From contig NZ_JAIETU010000005.1 of the NCBI RefSeq assembly GCF_019744875.1, positions 496,001 to 560,000 on the forward strand: a stretch of DNA of 64,000 bases, read 5' to 3'. This document shows, in pieces, positions 17,131 through 25,128 of this stretch. This DNA comes from Hyphomicrobium sp. (GTDB lineage: Bacteria > Pseudomonadota > Alphaproteobacteria > Rhizobiales > Hyphomicrobiaceae). The first letter of the stretch is position 1. The number at the start of each line of letters is the position of its first letter. A program made the translations under genes and the position numbers. The notes below the pieces were generated by a model, which saw nothing but the letters and a program-made list of their open reading frames with translations, searched no databases and was not told where the DNA came from.

Positions 17131-18201
17131 TCAGTCAAGCATAGCCCGCATTGCCGGGCTCATCTGCTCGAACAGCGCCGCGCCGTCATGCCGCACAAAG
17201 CGGGCGGCGATCCCGTGCCGCTCGGCGAATGCCGGCCCGAGGTCGGGGCCGAGCACGGTGAGGGCCGTCGCCGCGGCATCGGCTGTCATGCACGTCTCGG
17301 CGATCACTGTGACCGACACCAGATCATGCGTGACGGGGGCGCCGGTGCGCGGATCGATGGTGTGCGCATAGCGGCGTCCGCCGCGATCGAAATAGCGGCG
17401 CTCGTCGCCCGAGGTTGCAACGGAGCGTCCGGTCAGCGCGAGCAGCGTTTCCGGCAGCGCCGACGCGCCAGGCAGCGTTGCGCGCGGGCGCTCGAACTCG
17501 ATCCACCAGGGCGCGCCGTCGGGCTTCAGGCCTTCGCCGCGCAGCTCGCCGCCGATCTCGACGAGCATGTTGCCGACGCCTTGCGCGCGCAGGAACCTCG
17601 CCACCTCATCGACCGCATAGCCCTTGGCAATGGCGCACAGGTCCAGCGCAACGCCTCCCGGCTGCACGGCCGTGCGGTTCGGGCGATCGAGCGTGACGCT
17701 GCGCCAGCCCCGATCGGCGCGTGCCGCTTCCACCTCGGCCTTGCCGGGCACATCCGTGCGGCGGCCGCCGGGACCGAAGCCCCATACGCCGACCGCCGCG
17801 CCGACGGTGGGATCAAACGCGCCGTTGCTCGTTTTGGCCCAATGCAGCGCCGCAGACAGCACCTTGAAGAACCCCGGCGGCAGGCGATGAGCCGTGCCGG
17901 CGGGGGCGGAGTTGAACCGGCTCAGGTGCGAGCCGGCTTCCCACGGGCTCATCTCACCGACGATGCGCGTGAGAACGTCCTCGATGCCGCTCGCAAGCGC
18001 GGCGACATCCACGCTTGCCGGCACCGCGAGCTTGACGGACCAGGACGTGCCCATGGTCTCGCCGCCAAGCTCTTTCATTTCGAGAACGCGCAGCGCGGCG
18101 AACGACGGCGGCAGCGCGACGTCGGTCGGGATCAGCACGCGCCGCTCGCTGGCGGCGGGACGGCGCTGCGTATCCACTTTTCTTGCCGCGGACGAACTCA
18201 C
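17131..18201 (-). CDS. apbE: ApbE-family FAD:protein FMN transferase
   Basis: ApbE attaches FMN from FAD to a Thr/Ser of target redox proteins. The 356-residue protein has GGETMGTSWSVKL (47-59), MSPWEAGSHLSRFN (84-97), DLCAIAKGYAVDEV, the TSGDERRYF region, HTIDPRTGAPV and the Mg-site segment ETCMTADAAATAL. The start is a GTG at 18201 whose GTGA overlaps the TGA of the DUF4198 gene, a standard coupling. No signal peptide or lipobox precedes the catalytic domain, which is odd for an enzyme normally exported. It ends the sel1-PepSY-DUF2271-DUF4198-apbE operon. Confidence 0.9.
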   Translation of the reverse strand: MSSSAARKVDTQRRPAASERRVLIPTDVALPPSFAALRVLEMKELGGETMGTSWSVKLAVPASVDVAALASGIEDVLTRIVGEMSPWEAGSHLSRFNSAPAGTAHRLPPGFFKVLSAALHWAKTSNGAFDPTVGAAVGVWGFGPGGRRTDVPGKAEVEAARADRGWRSVTLDRPNRTAVQPGGVALDLCAIAKGYAVDEVARFLRAQGVGNMLVEIGGELRGEGLKPDGAPWWIEFERPRATLPGASALPETLLALTGRSVATSGDERRYFDRGGRRYAHTIDPRTGAPVTHDLVSVTVIAETCMTADAAATALTVLGPDLGPAFAERHGIAARFVRHDGAALFEQMSPAMRAMLD

Positions 18202-19016
18202 TCCGGCATCACCTCGAACGTCGCGGAATACGTCGCCCGGCGCTCCTTGGCCTCGTTGGCCGTGGCCTTGTCGTCGGTGACGGAGGCTTCGAGCCAGTAC
18301 ATGCCGGCCTCGGGCCACTTGTACTTGAAGGCGCCGTTCGCGTCGCTGGTCACGGTCGTGTCGCCGAGCTGATTGCGGTAGCGGATGCCGCCGCGCACGA
18401 TCTCGACCTTCACGCCCGCGGCGGGCTTGCCGTCGATGACGAGCTTGAACTCGGCTTCCTCGTTGGCGACGAGATCGTTCGGATGCGTAACGGGCACCAG
18501 CTCGAGGCCCGCGCCGGCGGGCTTCAACGCCGCCTCATCCGGATTGCCGACGGACACAAACGTTTCGAGGCGGCGCTGCGCCTGGGTCACGACGACGTCG
18601 GTTGCGGTGGCCGGAATTTCCTTCGCCAGGTTCTCGGCCTTGCCGCGCCAGCGCTTCTGCTCTCCGTTCTCCTTGTAGCGGGCGAACAGGCTGTCGGTGA
18701 CGAGCGCGATGCGATAGGTGCCCGGGTCTTTCAGCGGCACATCGAAGGTGCTGCGGTACTTGCCCGTGTTCGTGTTCTCGGGCGTCACGGCGGCGCCGCC
18801 GGGAGCCGTGACGACAAGCCCCTGCAAGGGGATGGGGCGGTGATCGAAGTAGAAGAGGTCGTTCGAGGCGGCGGCGTCCACGGTCACCGCAAGGTCGCCC
18901 TTGCCGGACAGCACGGTCGAGGACGGCAACAGCCATGCCTTGTGAGCCTGCGCGGCCGACAGAGGGACGAGGCCGGCGAGTGCTGCGGCGGCCGCGGCGC
19001 GGAAAATGGTCTTCAT
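18198..19016 (-). CDS. DUF4198 periplasmic protein
   Basis: A 272-residue exported protein with a signal peptide ending at AAQAHKAW and the DUF4198 hallmark HKAWLLPSSTVL right after cleavage. Two beta-sandwich parts follow: one around YRSTFDVPLKDPGTYRIAL, one a transthyretin/Ig-like C-terminal domain (KPAAGVKVEIVRGG to MYWLEASVTDD). DUF4198 proteins are found with metal-uptake systems, but their biochemistry is unknown to me. It is coupled to apbE by a 4-nt overlap and lies 22 nt after the DUF2271 gene. The mature N-terminal His is a possible metal ligand. Confidence 0.85.
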   Translation of the reverse strand: MKTIFRAAAAAALAGLVPLSAAQAHKAWLLPSSTVLSGKGDLAVTVDAAASNDLFYFDHRPIPLQGLVVTAPGGAAVTPENTNTGKYRSTFDVPLKDPGTYRIALVTDSLFARYKENGEQKRWRGKAENLAKEIPATATDVVVTQAQRRLETFVSVGNPDEAALKPAGAGLELVPVTHPNDLVANEEAEFKLVIDGKPAAGVKVEIVRGGIRYRNQLGDTTVTSDANGAFKYKWPEAGMYWLEASVTDDKATANEAKERRATYSATFEVMPE

Positions 19017-19038
19017 GGGTTCGGTCTCCTCGGTCGGA

Positions 19039-19551
19039 TCAGGGCGTGACGTTGACGGCGACGGTGCCAAGCTCGTGCTCGCCCTTGGCGTTGAGGGCGG
19101 TGCCCTTCGCGGGCGGCCACTGGACAGGAATGCGCACCACCTCGCGGCCGCCGACCTCGCGGGCCGCCTCGACGATGAGCTGATATTCGCCGGGGGCCAA
19201 ATCCTTCAAGGCGGCGTGTGCGGCGTCAATCTTCACGACATGGCTGCCGGGCGCGCGCGTGGCGCTGGTCAGGCCGTCGGCCGGCACGGCGAGCGAACGG
19301 CCGGCGCGGCGCCACCACTGGCGCAGATCCTTCAGCCACTTGTCGCCTTCCTTCTTGGCGTTGGCGACGTCGTACCAGACGGCAAGATTGGCGGCGACGC
19401 TCTGGTCGGGCTTTTCGAGCCAGACGGCGACATAGGGACGATGGTACTCGGACACGTCGAGCTTCGGGACCTCGATCGAGATTTCCATCTCGGCCGCCAG
19501 CGCCGGGGCCGCGACAAGTCCGGTCAGACCGAAACTCAGGAGAATGCGCAT
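19039..19551 (-). CDS. DUF2271 periplasmic protein, predicted flavin carrier
   Basis: The 170-residue protein has a signal peptide (MRILLSFGLT to PALAA) and the DUF2271 core (ISIEVPKLDVSEYHRPYVAVWLE). Residues 92-98 read DGLTSAT, which fits the D-x-x-S/T-G/S-A-T consensus at which ApbE attaches FMN, with Thr98 as expected acceptor. With apbE three genes downstream this makes it the likely flavoprotein of the operon. The ATG at 19551 has GAGG 6-7 nt upstream. An in-frame TTG at 19587 would add TTRRSMRI and make a twin-arginine-like leader, but it has no ribosome-binding site. Confidence 0.85.
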   Translation of the reverse strand: MRILLSFGLTGLVAAPALAAEMEISIEVPKLDVSEYHRPYVAVWLEKPDQSVAANLAVWYDVANAKKEGDKWLKDLRQWWRRAGRSLAVPADGLTSATRAPGSHVVKIDAAHAALKDLAPGEYQLIVEAAREVGGREVVRIPVQWPPAKGTALNAKGEHELGTVAVNVTP

Positions 19552-19590
19552 TGATCGCCTCGTGGTTGGATGACGTGATTGGTTCAACAG

Positions 19591-20244
19591 TCAGTGGATC
19601 AGAAACAGGGCCAGCAGAACGGGAAGCGCAAGCCCCGCGGCCACGACCGGCCACGTGGATGGGCGGCCGTTCGCGTACATCTGGAGAAGCAGAAGACCCG
19701 TCACGCAAAAGACCACGCTGACGATCGCGAAGACGTCGATGAACAGGCTCCAGGCGGGTCCGGTGTGGCGGCCCTTGTGCAGATCGTTGAGGTAGGACAC
19801 CCAGCCGCGATCCGTCTTCTCGTAAGTGATCTTGCCGGTGTCGCGCTCGATCGAAACCCACGCGTCGCCGCCGGGCCGCGGGAGCGACACGTAGACCTCG
19901 CCGTCCGACCATTCGGCTTCGCGGCCGACGACATCGACGCCGATGGCTGCGAGGACGGCCGCCGCGAGGGCCGCAGAGACGGCGGCGCGGCCGGTTTTCG
20001 GCCCCGCGGCGAGGCCCGTCAGGACATCTTGCGGGAGCGTGCCTTCGGCGGTCGTGGTGGCTGCCTTGGATTCGAACGACGACGAGTGGTTGAGCGTGAT
20101 GCCGGTGATGGCGAACAGCAACATCGAGATGAGGCTGATGGCGCCGCTGATCCAATGCCATTGGCGCAGCTGGCGCATGAACTGCGCGCGACGGTTGGAA
20201 CGGGCGGCCCTTTCACCGGCCACATCGCGGACGTTGACGTTCAC
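19591..20244 (-). CDS. PepSY-associated membrane protein, predicted heme-b electron carrier
   Basis: A 217-residue inner-membrane protein with a TM helix after RQWHW (about 31-50), a periplasmic PepSY-like domain (AWVSIERDTGKITYEKTDRGW) and two C-terminal helices (about 165-190 and 198-216). Histidines at 30, 53, 156 and 160 (QWHW, LNHSS, DLHKGRH) lie at helix ends, as expected for heme b ligands in PepSY-TM reductases. The GTG at 20244 overlaps the stop of the sel1 gene as GTGA, which fixes the start. A role moving electrons across the membrane to the DUF2271 flavoprotein is inferred. Confidence 0.82.
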   Translation of the reverse strand: MNVNVRDVAGERAARSNRRAQFMRQLRQWHWISGAISLISMLLFAITGITLNHSSSFESKAATTTAEGTLPQDVLTGLAAGPKTGRAAVSAALAAAVLAAIGVDVVGREAEWSDGEVYVSLPRPGGDAWVSIERDTGKITYEKTDRGWVSYLNDLHKGRHTGPAWSLFIDVFAIVSVVFCVTGLLLLQMYANGRPSTWPVVAAGLALPVLLALFLIH

Positions 20245-21035
20245 TGGCTGCCCCCCGGCACGCTTTTTTCGACGCCCGCCACCATCGCGCGCACTTGCGC
20301 GTGTGGATGGGCGCCGAGATAGGCCATGGCGTCGTCGCGGAATTCCTGCGGCGCGTGGCTCAATGACGTAACGAACCAACGAATTCCGTCGGCGATGCGT
20401 CCTTCGGCAACGAGATAGCGTCCGTGGTGGAATTCACCGCGAAAGCAGCCGCGTTCCGCCGCCCATCGATACCAGAGCGCGGCCGACCTGTCGCGCACGC
20501 GCGGCACGCCTTGCTCCTCGCGGTAGCGGCCGATCATGTTCATCGCCTTGGGATTGCCGCGGCGCGCCGAGCGCACCAGAAGCGTCAGGGCCCGCTTCTC
20601 ATCTGGCGGCACGAAACGCCCCTGGGCATAGAACGAGGCTAGGTTGAACTCGCCCCACGCGTGGCCCTGGTCGGCGGCGCGGCCATAGCACCGCACGGCT
20701 TCGCGGCCGTCGACCGGCACGCCCCAGCCGAACTCGTAGCAGCGGCCCAGCATATTGAGAGCATCAGAGTGTCCGCGCGTGGCGGCCATTTTGAACCAGC
20801 GGGCGGCGGCCTCATGATCGCGCGCGACGCCGCTGCCTTCGAGCAGCTTCATGCCCCAGGCGGTCTGGGACTCGAGGCAGCCGCGCAGAGCGCGATCGCG
20901 CCATTCGTGCGCCGGGCGGCCGTCGGACACCGCATTTTCGGGCGGCAGAACGCGCACATAGAGCGTGCGGAACTTCGCCCCTTGTTCGGCGACCGCAAGC
21001 TCAAAGTCGTCGTCGATCCTGACTTCCGCGCTCAT
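20241..21035 (-). CDS. Sel1-like repeat protein
   Basis: A 264-residue protein made of Sel1/TPR-like alpha repeats: AAARWFKMAATRGHSDALNM, AVRCYGRAADQGHAWGEFNL, ALTLLVRSARRGNPKAMNMI, SAALWYRWAAERG. No signal peptide is visible, so it is probably cytosolic. Such repeats mediate protein contacts. It is the first gene of the run that ends with apbE and is coupled to the PepSY gene by a 4-nt overlap. An AT-rich patch at 21108-21140 just upstream may hold its own promoter. Confidence 0.8.
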   Translation of the reverse strand: MSAEVRIDDDFELAVAEQGAKFRTLYVRVLPPENAVSDGRPAHEWRDRALRGCLESQTAWGMKLLEGSGVARDHEAAARWFKMAATRGHSDALNMLGRCYEFGWGVPVDGREAVRCYGRAADQGHAWGEFNLASFYAQGRFVPPDEKRALTLLVRSARRGNPKAMNMIGRYREEQGVPRVRDRSAALWYRWAAERGCFRGEFHHGRYLVAEGRIADGIRWFVTSLSHAPQEFRDDAMAYLGAHPHAQVRAMVAGVEKSVPGGSQ

Positions 21036-21223
21036 GCGCCTGTCTGTGCCTGTCTGGTGGCGGCCAACCGGCCCTGTGCCCGGTCTTGCCGCTGCAGATC
21101 AGCAATATATGACCTACAAAATCAAGATAAATCACATGCGACCCGGTTTCGCGATCGCGTGCGCGAGGGCGGGAGCCCCTTTGGTCTTTCTCTCAGGCCG
21201 ATCCGGGCCTTAAACGCAAATCG

Positions 21224-21250
21224 CAGAAGGGTGCGAAGTGCACCCTTCTG
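21224..21250. terminator. Hairpin terminator after the TonB-dependent receptor
   Basis: CAGAAGGGTGC (21224-21234) pairs perfectly with GCACCCTTCTG (21240-21250) around a 5-nt loop. TTTTT follows on the plus strand; on the minus strand the tail is GATTTGCGTTT. It lies 24 nt after the receptor stop codon. This separates the receptor from the sel1-apbE operon, at least partly. Confidence 0.6.
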
Positions 21251-21274
21251 CTGTTTTTGCCGACGGCAATCGGA

Positions 21275-23686
21275 TTAGAACTTCTTGCCGACCGAGAAGA
21301 CGGCGGTCGTTCCGGCGCCCGGCGTGGCGCGGTTGTTGAACGACTGGTCGTAGTTCAACTCGTCCGTCAGGTTGTAGCCGTTGACGGCGAAGCGCCAGCC
21401 GTCGATCTCGTAGGCGATCATGGCGTCGAGGCTGAACAGCTCGGGGATCACGTACTGGTTGGCGCTGTTGTTCACCGAGAACATGTCTGCCTGGTAGAGG
21501 ATGCCACCGCCGATAGTCCACTTGCCGGGACCGGAGATGATGCTCTCGGACAGGTTGTACGTGGTCCAGATGCTGAAGGCATTGTCGGGCACGCCGCCGA
21601 TATCATGACCGATGTTTGCTTGGGTGGTCGAGTCAGTAATCTCAGCGTCAAGATAGGTGTAACCGGCCTGCACGACCCACGCCCTGGTCACCTGCCCCGC
21701 GATGCCGAATTCGACGCCGCGGACACGCTGAGATTCGCCCGTTTGAATCACCGCCAATGGATTGGCAGGATCCTGTGCAATCACGCCATTTTTCTCGACC
21801 TGGAACGCCGCGGCCGTCAGGCCGAGTCGGCCGTTCAGCACGCTCCACTTCGCGCCCAACTCGAAGCTCTCGTTCTCCTCCACGGCGTTCTGCGGAAGCG
21901 TGGTGGTGATCGGGTTGAGCGAGTTCGTTACGAATTGTCCGACGGGAGAAGCCGATCTCGACCAAGATGCGTAATAGGTTTGCGAGCTTGAGGGCTCCCA
22001 GATCAAGCTAACCTTCGGACTCCAGAAGTCACCTTCCGAGCTTCCGTCAATCGGCACAACTGGCGTAGCAGGGGTGACACCGGGTGCCGGTATGCCGCCG
22101 CGCAAATTGAAGTTGTAGTCAAAGTCCGTCCAGCGAACGCCTGCGAGAACCGACACCTCCGGCGTGAACCAGACCCGATCGCTCGCGAACACGCCGATCT
22201 CGGTACCGTCGCTGTTACGATCATTGGCAGGATTGCGAATGATATCGTAGCCATTGGAATACCGGATGCCCGGATTGCGGATGGGGCTGTTCGCAACTTT
22301 GTTGATCTGCGAGTACCCTGGCCGATCGTCCTCTTGATAAAACACGTCGACGCCCGCGACCAATTCATGTTTCAGGCCACCGGCTTGAAAGCGAGCAAGA
22401 GCGCTTGAAATGTTCTGGAAGCCCCAGGACTCCTGCATGATGGTCGGATTGCCGCCGCCAAAGCTCACATTGGGATTTCCGCCACCAAGGAAGTTGTCAG
22501 CGCAAGCGCCGGTGCAGCCCGGTACGGTGGTCGAGAAGTCACGCTGATAGAAGGCCAAGCGGCTGTCATTGAAAAGCGTCAACCCGCTGTTCACGCGATG
22601 CTGCAGTTTAGACGTGATGATGTCGACATCTGTCTCGTCGTGATCGCCGATACGGCCATAGAATGTGGACCGATCGACGCCGAGTTCGGTGACCGGCGCT
22701 CCGTATCTCTGCCCGGTGCCGATGATGTTCGGCACACCGTAGTCGGGCGTGCGCTCGCCGGACTGATGCAGATAGTTGACGGTCCAGGACGTGTCCGTGC
22801 CCAGGCCAAGGCCGATCGAGCCGAGGAAGCCCCAACGCTCAGATTCGACGTGATCGCGATCCGCCATGTCCTGGCTGTGGTAGAGCGCGACGCCGCGCAT
22901 GGCGGTCGTCGAGTTCACCTGCTTGTTGATGTCGATGACGCCGCGATACAGGTTGTCCGTTCCGACGCTAAAATCGAAGCTCGACGAGTCGCCCAAGTGT
23001 GCCGTCTTCTGCCGGAGATTGATGACGCCGCCCGTTGTGCCGGCGCCAAAGCTTTCGGAAGCGGGGCCCTTAAGAACCTGCACCTCTTCGGTTGCGAAGC
23101 TGTCGCGTACATAAACGCCGAAGTCGCGCAGCCCGTCGACGTAGAGATCGCCCTTGGCTTCAAAGCCGCGAATGCGGAACTGGTCGCCGTTGAAGCCGCC
23201 GCCGCCTTCGCCGATGGCGACGGTCACGCCCGGCACATTGCGCAGCACCTGTTCCACTGATGAAGTGTTTTGCTCGCGAAGCTGCTGCTGCGCAATGACG
23301 TTGACGACCTGCGGCGTCTCCTGCACCGAGCCCGGCAAGCGACCGATGCCAGTGCCTGCTTCAAGCGAGTTGCCGGAGCCCGGCGTGAACGCGGCGTCCG
23401 GATTGACGTCCGGCTTTTCATTCTGCTCGGACTGAGCCGGAGCGGCAGGTGCGGCGACCGGGGTCGGAGAGGTCTTCTGAACCGCCTTCTTCTTGGCTGG
23501 CGACTTCTTGGCTGTCACTTCGAGCGGGGGAAGCGGCGTCGCTTCCTGCTTGTTGTTTTCCTGTGCGCCAGCCCCTGACGCCATCAAAACGGTCGCGAGA
23601 CCCAAAGACACTGCACCCAACGATCCCGCCTCGGTATTTGGACCCGTAAGGGTCCAGCCGCGCGTCATCTCATCGCCCAAACTCAT
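21275..23686 (-). CDS. TonB-dependent siderophore receptor
   Basis: An 803-residue outer-membrane receptor for ferric siderophores. It has a signal region (LGLATVLMASGAGAQ), a Lys/Ala/Pro-rich linker with a TonB-box-like PPLEVTAKK, a plug domain (PGVTVAIGEGGGGFNGDQFRIRG split by loops, GTTGGVINLRQK) and a 22-strand barrel ending in the C-terminal aromatic signature VFSVGKKF. The plug resembles catecholate-type receptors (Fiu/CirA-like), but the ligand is not readable. The ATG at 23686 is preceded by GGGGGAG. It lies downstream of tonB with a promoter-like gap. Confidence 0.92.
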   Translation of the reverse strand: MSLGDEMTRGWTLTGPNTEAGSLGAVSLGLATVLMASGAGAQENNKQEATPLPPLEVTAKKSPAKKKAVQKTSPTPVAAPAAPAQSEQNEKPDVNPDAAFTPGSGNSLEAGTGIGRLPGSVQETPQVVNVIAQQQLREQNTSSVEQVLRNVPGVTVAIGEGGGGFNGDQFRIRGFEAKGDLYVDGLRDFGVYVRDSFATEEVQVLKGPASESFGAGTTGGVINLRQKTAHLGDSSSFDFSVGTDNLYRGVIDINKQVNSTTAMRGVALYHSQDMADRDHVESERWGFLGSIGLGLGTDTSWTVNYLHQSGERTPDYGVPNIIGTGQRYGAPVTELGVDRSTFYGRIGDHDETDVDIITSKLQHRVNSGLTLFNDSRLAFYQRDFSTTVPGCTGACADNFLGGGNPNVSFGGGNPTIMQESWGFQNISSALARFQAGGLKHELVAGVDVFYQEDDRPGYSQINKVANSPIRNPGIRYSNGYDIIRNPANDRNSDGTEIGVFASDRVWFTPEVSVLAGVRWTDFDYNFNLRGGIPAPGVTPATPVVPIDGSSEGDFWSPKVSLIWEPSSSQTYYASWSRSASPVGQFVTNSLNPITTTLPQNAVEENESFELGAKWSVLNGRLGLTAAAFQVEKNGVIAQDPANPLAVIQTGESQRVRGVEFGIAGQVTRAWVVQAGYTYLDAEITDSTTQANIGHDIGGVPDNAFSIWTTYNLSESIISGPGKWTIGGGILYQADMFSVNNSANQYVIPELFSLDAMIAYEIDGWRFAVNGYNLTDELNYDQSFNNRATPGAGTTAVFSVGKKF

Positions 23687-23769
23687 GTCGAACTCCCCCA
23701 AAGTGTGAAAATTTCGCGACACCGGGCTGGGTACACACTCTTGCCTTGCTACCGTGTATCTACGGAGGC

Positions 23770-23804
23770 ATTCATCCTATTATGACTTTATGTGTCAAGT
23801 TATA
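23770..23804 (-). promoter_or_regulatory. Candidate promoter with dyad operator for the siderophore receptor
   Basis: On the minus strand TTGACA (23793-23798) is followed after 17 bp by ATGAAT (23770-23775), a weak -10. A near-perfect inverted repeat, TATGACTT (23781-23788) and AAGTTATA (23797-23804) with an 8-nt spacer, 7 of 8 positions matching, covers the -35. It sits in an AT-rich patch between tonB and the receptor. A metal-responsive repressor such as Irr, RirA or Fur is a natural candidate; the sequence does not say which. Confidence 0.42.
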
Positions 23805-23861
23805 GCGGGCGGTATGGCCGCTATCTGCGGCACATCCGGCGAGGCCGTGGCCGTACGGCCA

Positions 23862-24665
23862 CTACTTGATGTTGAACTGGATTGGCAGCGACAGATTCTG
23901 CACGCCCGCCTCACTTTGGTCGGGAGGTGCAGGAAGCGGGCTTGCCCGCGAAAGCATCTCGAGCGCTTCCGCATCGAGCAGCGCCGAGCCCGAGCCCTTG
24001 GTCACTCGCTTATTCAGAATCTTGCCGGCGTTGTCGATCGCGAACGTCACCGTCACCACGCCTTGCACGCGGTTGCTCCGGGCTTCGCTGGGGTAGCGCT
24101 TGTGGCGGTTCAAATGGAGGTGCAGAGCCTTCTGCCACGACAGCGTCGCCTGGTTGGGCTTGCGTGACGTGCCCTGGAGAGGGGCAGCGGCCTTCACGTC
24201 GCGCATGGCGACTTCGATCTTGGGCGGCGCGCTCGCGAGCGAGGATGCGACGGCCTGCGCCTGCACCAGCTCCTGCGGCTTGACCTCTTCTTCCTTCTCC
24301 TGCTCCTCGACGGGCTTCACCTTCTCGAGCGCGACCTCCGGGTTCGGCGCAAGCGGCGCTTCCTCGACGGGCGGGAGTTCTTCCGGACGCTTCTCCTTGA
24401 TTTCTTCGACCGGCGGCGTCGGCGTCGAATCCTCGGCGAGCGGGCCAGGCGTCAGGTCCTGGCGCTCCTCAGGCGGCGCAATCGCCATCGGAGCCAGCTC
24501 GAGCACCATCGCGCCCTCCGGCTCCTCTTCGTACTGCTCCTCCGGCCATTGCCAGAGCGCAGCCGCAGCGCCGCCGACGTGCATCGACAGCACCAGCGCG
24601 CCCGCCGCCATGAAGCGGCGCATGCGGCGCCAGTCCGACTCCAGATATTCGAGGCCGGTCGTCAT
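23862..24665 (-). CDS. tonB: TonB energy-transducing protein
   Basis: TonB spans the periplasm and passes proton-motive force from ExbBD to outer-membrane receptors. The 267-residue protein has one N-terminal TM segment (about 18-38), a long Pro/Glu/Lys-rich spacer and a C-terminal domain with HKRYPSEARSNRVQGVVTVTFAIDNAGKIL and SLPIQF. Its ATG overlaps the exbD stop as ATGA, so it is translationally coupled. Confidence 0.93.
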   Translation of the reverse strand: MTTGLEYLESDWRRMRRFMAAGALVLSMHVGGAAAALWQWPEEQYEEEPEGAMVLELAPMAIAPPEERQDLTPGPLAEDSTPTPPVEEIKEKRPEELPPVEEAPLAPNPEVALEKVKPVEEQEKEEEVKPQELVQAQAVASSLASAPPKIEVAMRDVKAAAPLQGTSRKPNQATLSWQKALHLHLNRHKRYPSEARSNRVQGVVTVTFAIDNAGKILNKRVTKGSGSALLDAEALEMLSRASPLPAPPDQSEAGVQNLSLPIQFNIK

Positions 24666-25108
24666 GGCGTGGGGCCTTTAGGAGGCGGGGGAGTGGGCGC
24701 ATCTTCAAGACCGACCAGCGCTACCTTGAGATAGCCGGCCGCGCGCAGCAGGTTCATCACGCGCATCAGCTCGCCGTAGGGCACGGTCTTGTCGGCACGC
24801 AGGAAAATGCGCTGCGTGCGGTCCGAGCTCGTCACGCCGTCGAGCGTGCTCGCCAGGCGTCCGCCCGGAATGGCGTCATTGCCGAGCGCCAACGACAGGT
24901 CCGCCTTGACGGTCAGGTAGATCGGCTTGTTGGGGCGGGGCTGCGGCTTGGCACTCGCGACCGGAAGATCGACCGGCACGTCGACCGTCGACAGCGGCGC
25001 GGCAACCATGAAGATGATCAGAAGCACGAGCATCACGTCGATGAACGGCGTGACGTTGATCTCGTGGTTCTCCGACAGGTCGTCGCCGTCGTCCAACCGT
25101 CCAGCCAT
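24662..25108 (-). CDS. exbD: Biopolymer transport protein ExbD
   Basis: ExbD forms the proton-conducting stator with ExbB that powers TonB. The 148-residue protein has one N-terminal TM helix with the essential Asp in INVTPFIDVMLVLLIIFM and a periplasmic domain (KADLSLALGNDAI to VALVGLEDA). A Pro-rich tail closes it. It starts 20 nt after the exbB stop and overlaps tonB by 4 nt. Confidence 0.95.
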   Translation of the reverse strand: MAGRLDDGDDLSENHEINVTPFIDVMLVLLIIFMVAAPLSTVDVPVDLPVASAKPQPRPNKPIYLTVKADLSLALGNDAIPGGRLASTLDGVTSSDRTQRIFLRADKTVPYGELMRVMNLLRAAGYLKVALVGLEDAPTPPPPKGPTP

Positions 25109-25128
25109 GTCTCGACCCTCGCGTTCGC

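Noticed and set aside
16555-18372. Plus-strand open frame of 605 codons across the His-rich gene and apbE
   Set aside because: It spans two real minus-strand genes and has shadow composition and no domain.
19585-19587. TTG start giving DUF2271 a twin-arginine leader
   Set aside because: It is not used as the main call because the ATG at 19551 has a good ribosome-binding site and the TTG has none; it is kept only as a possibility in the findings.
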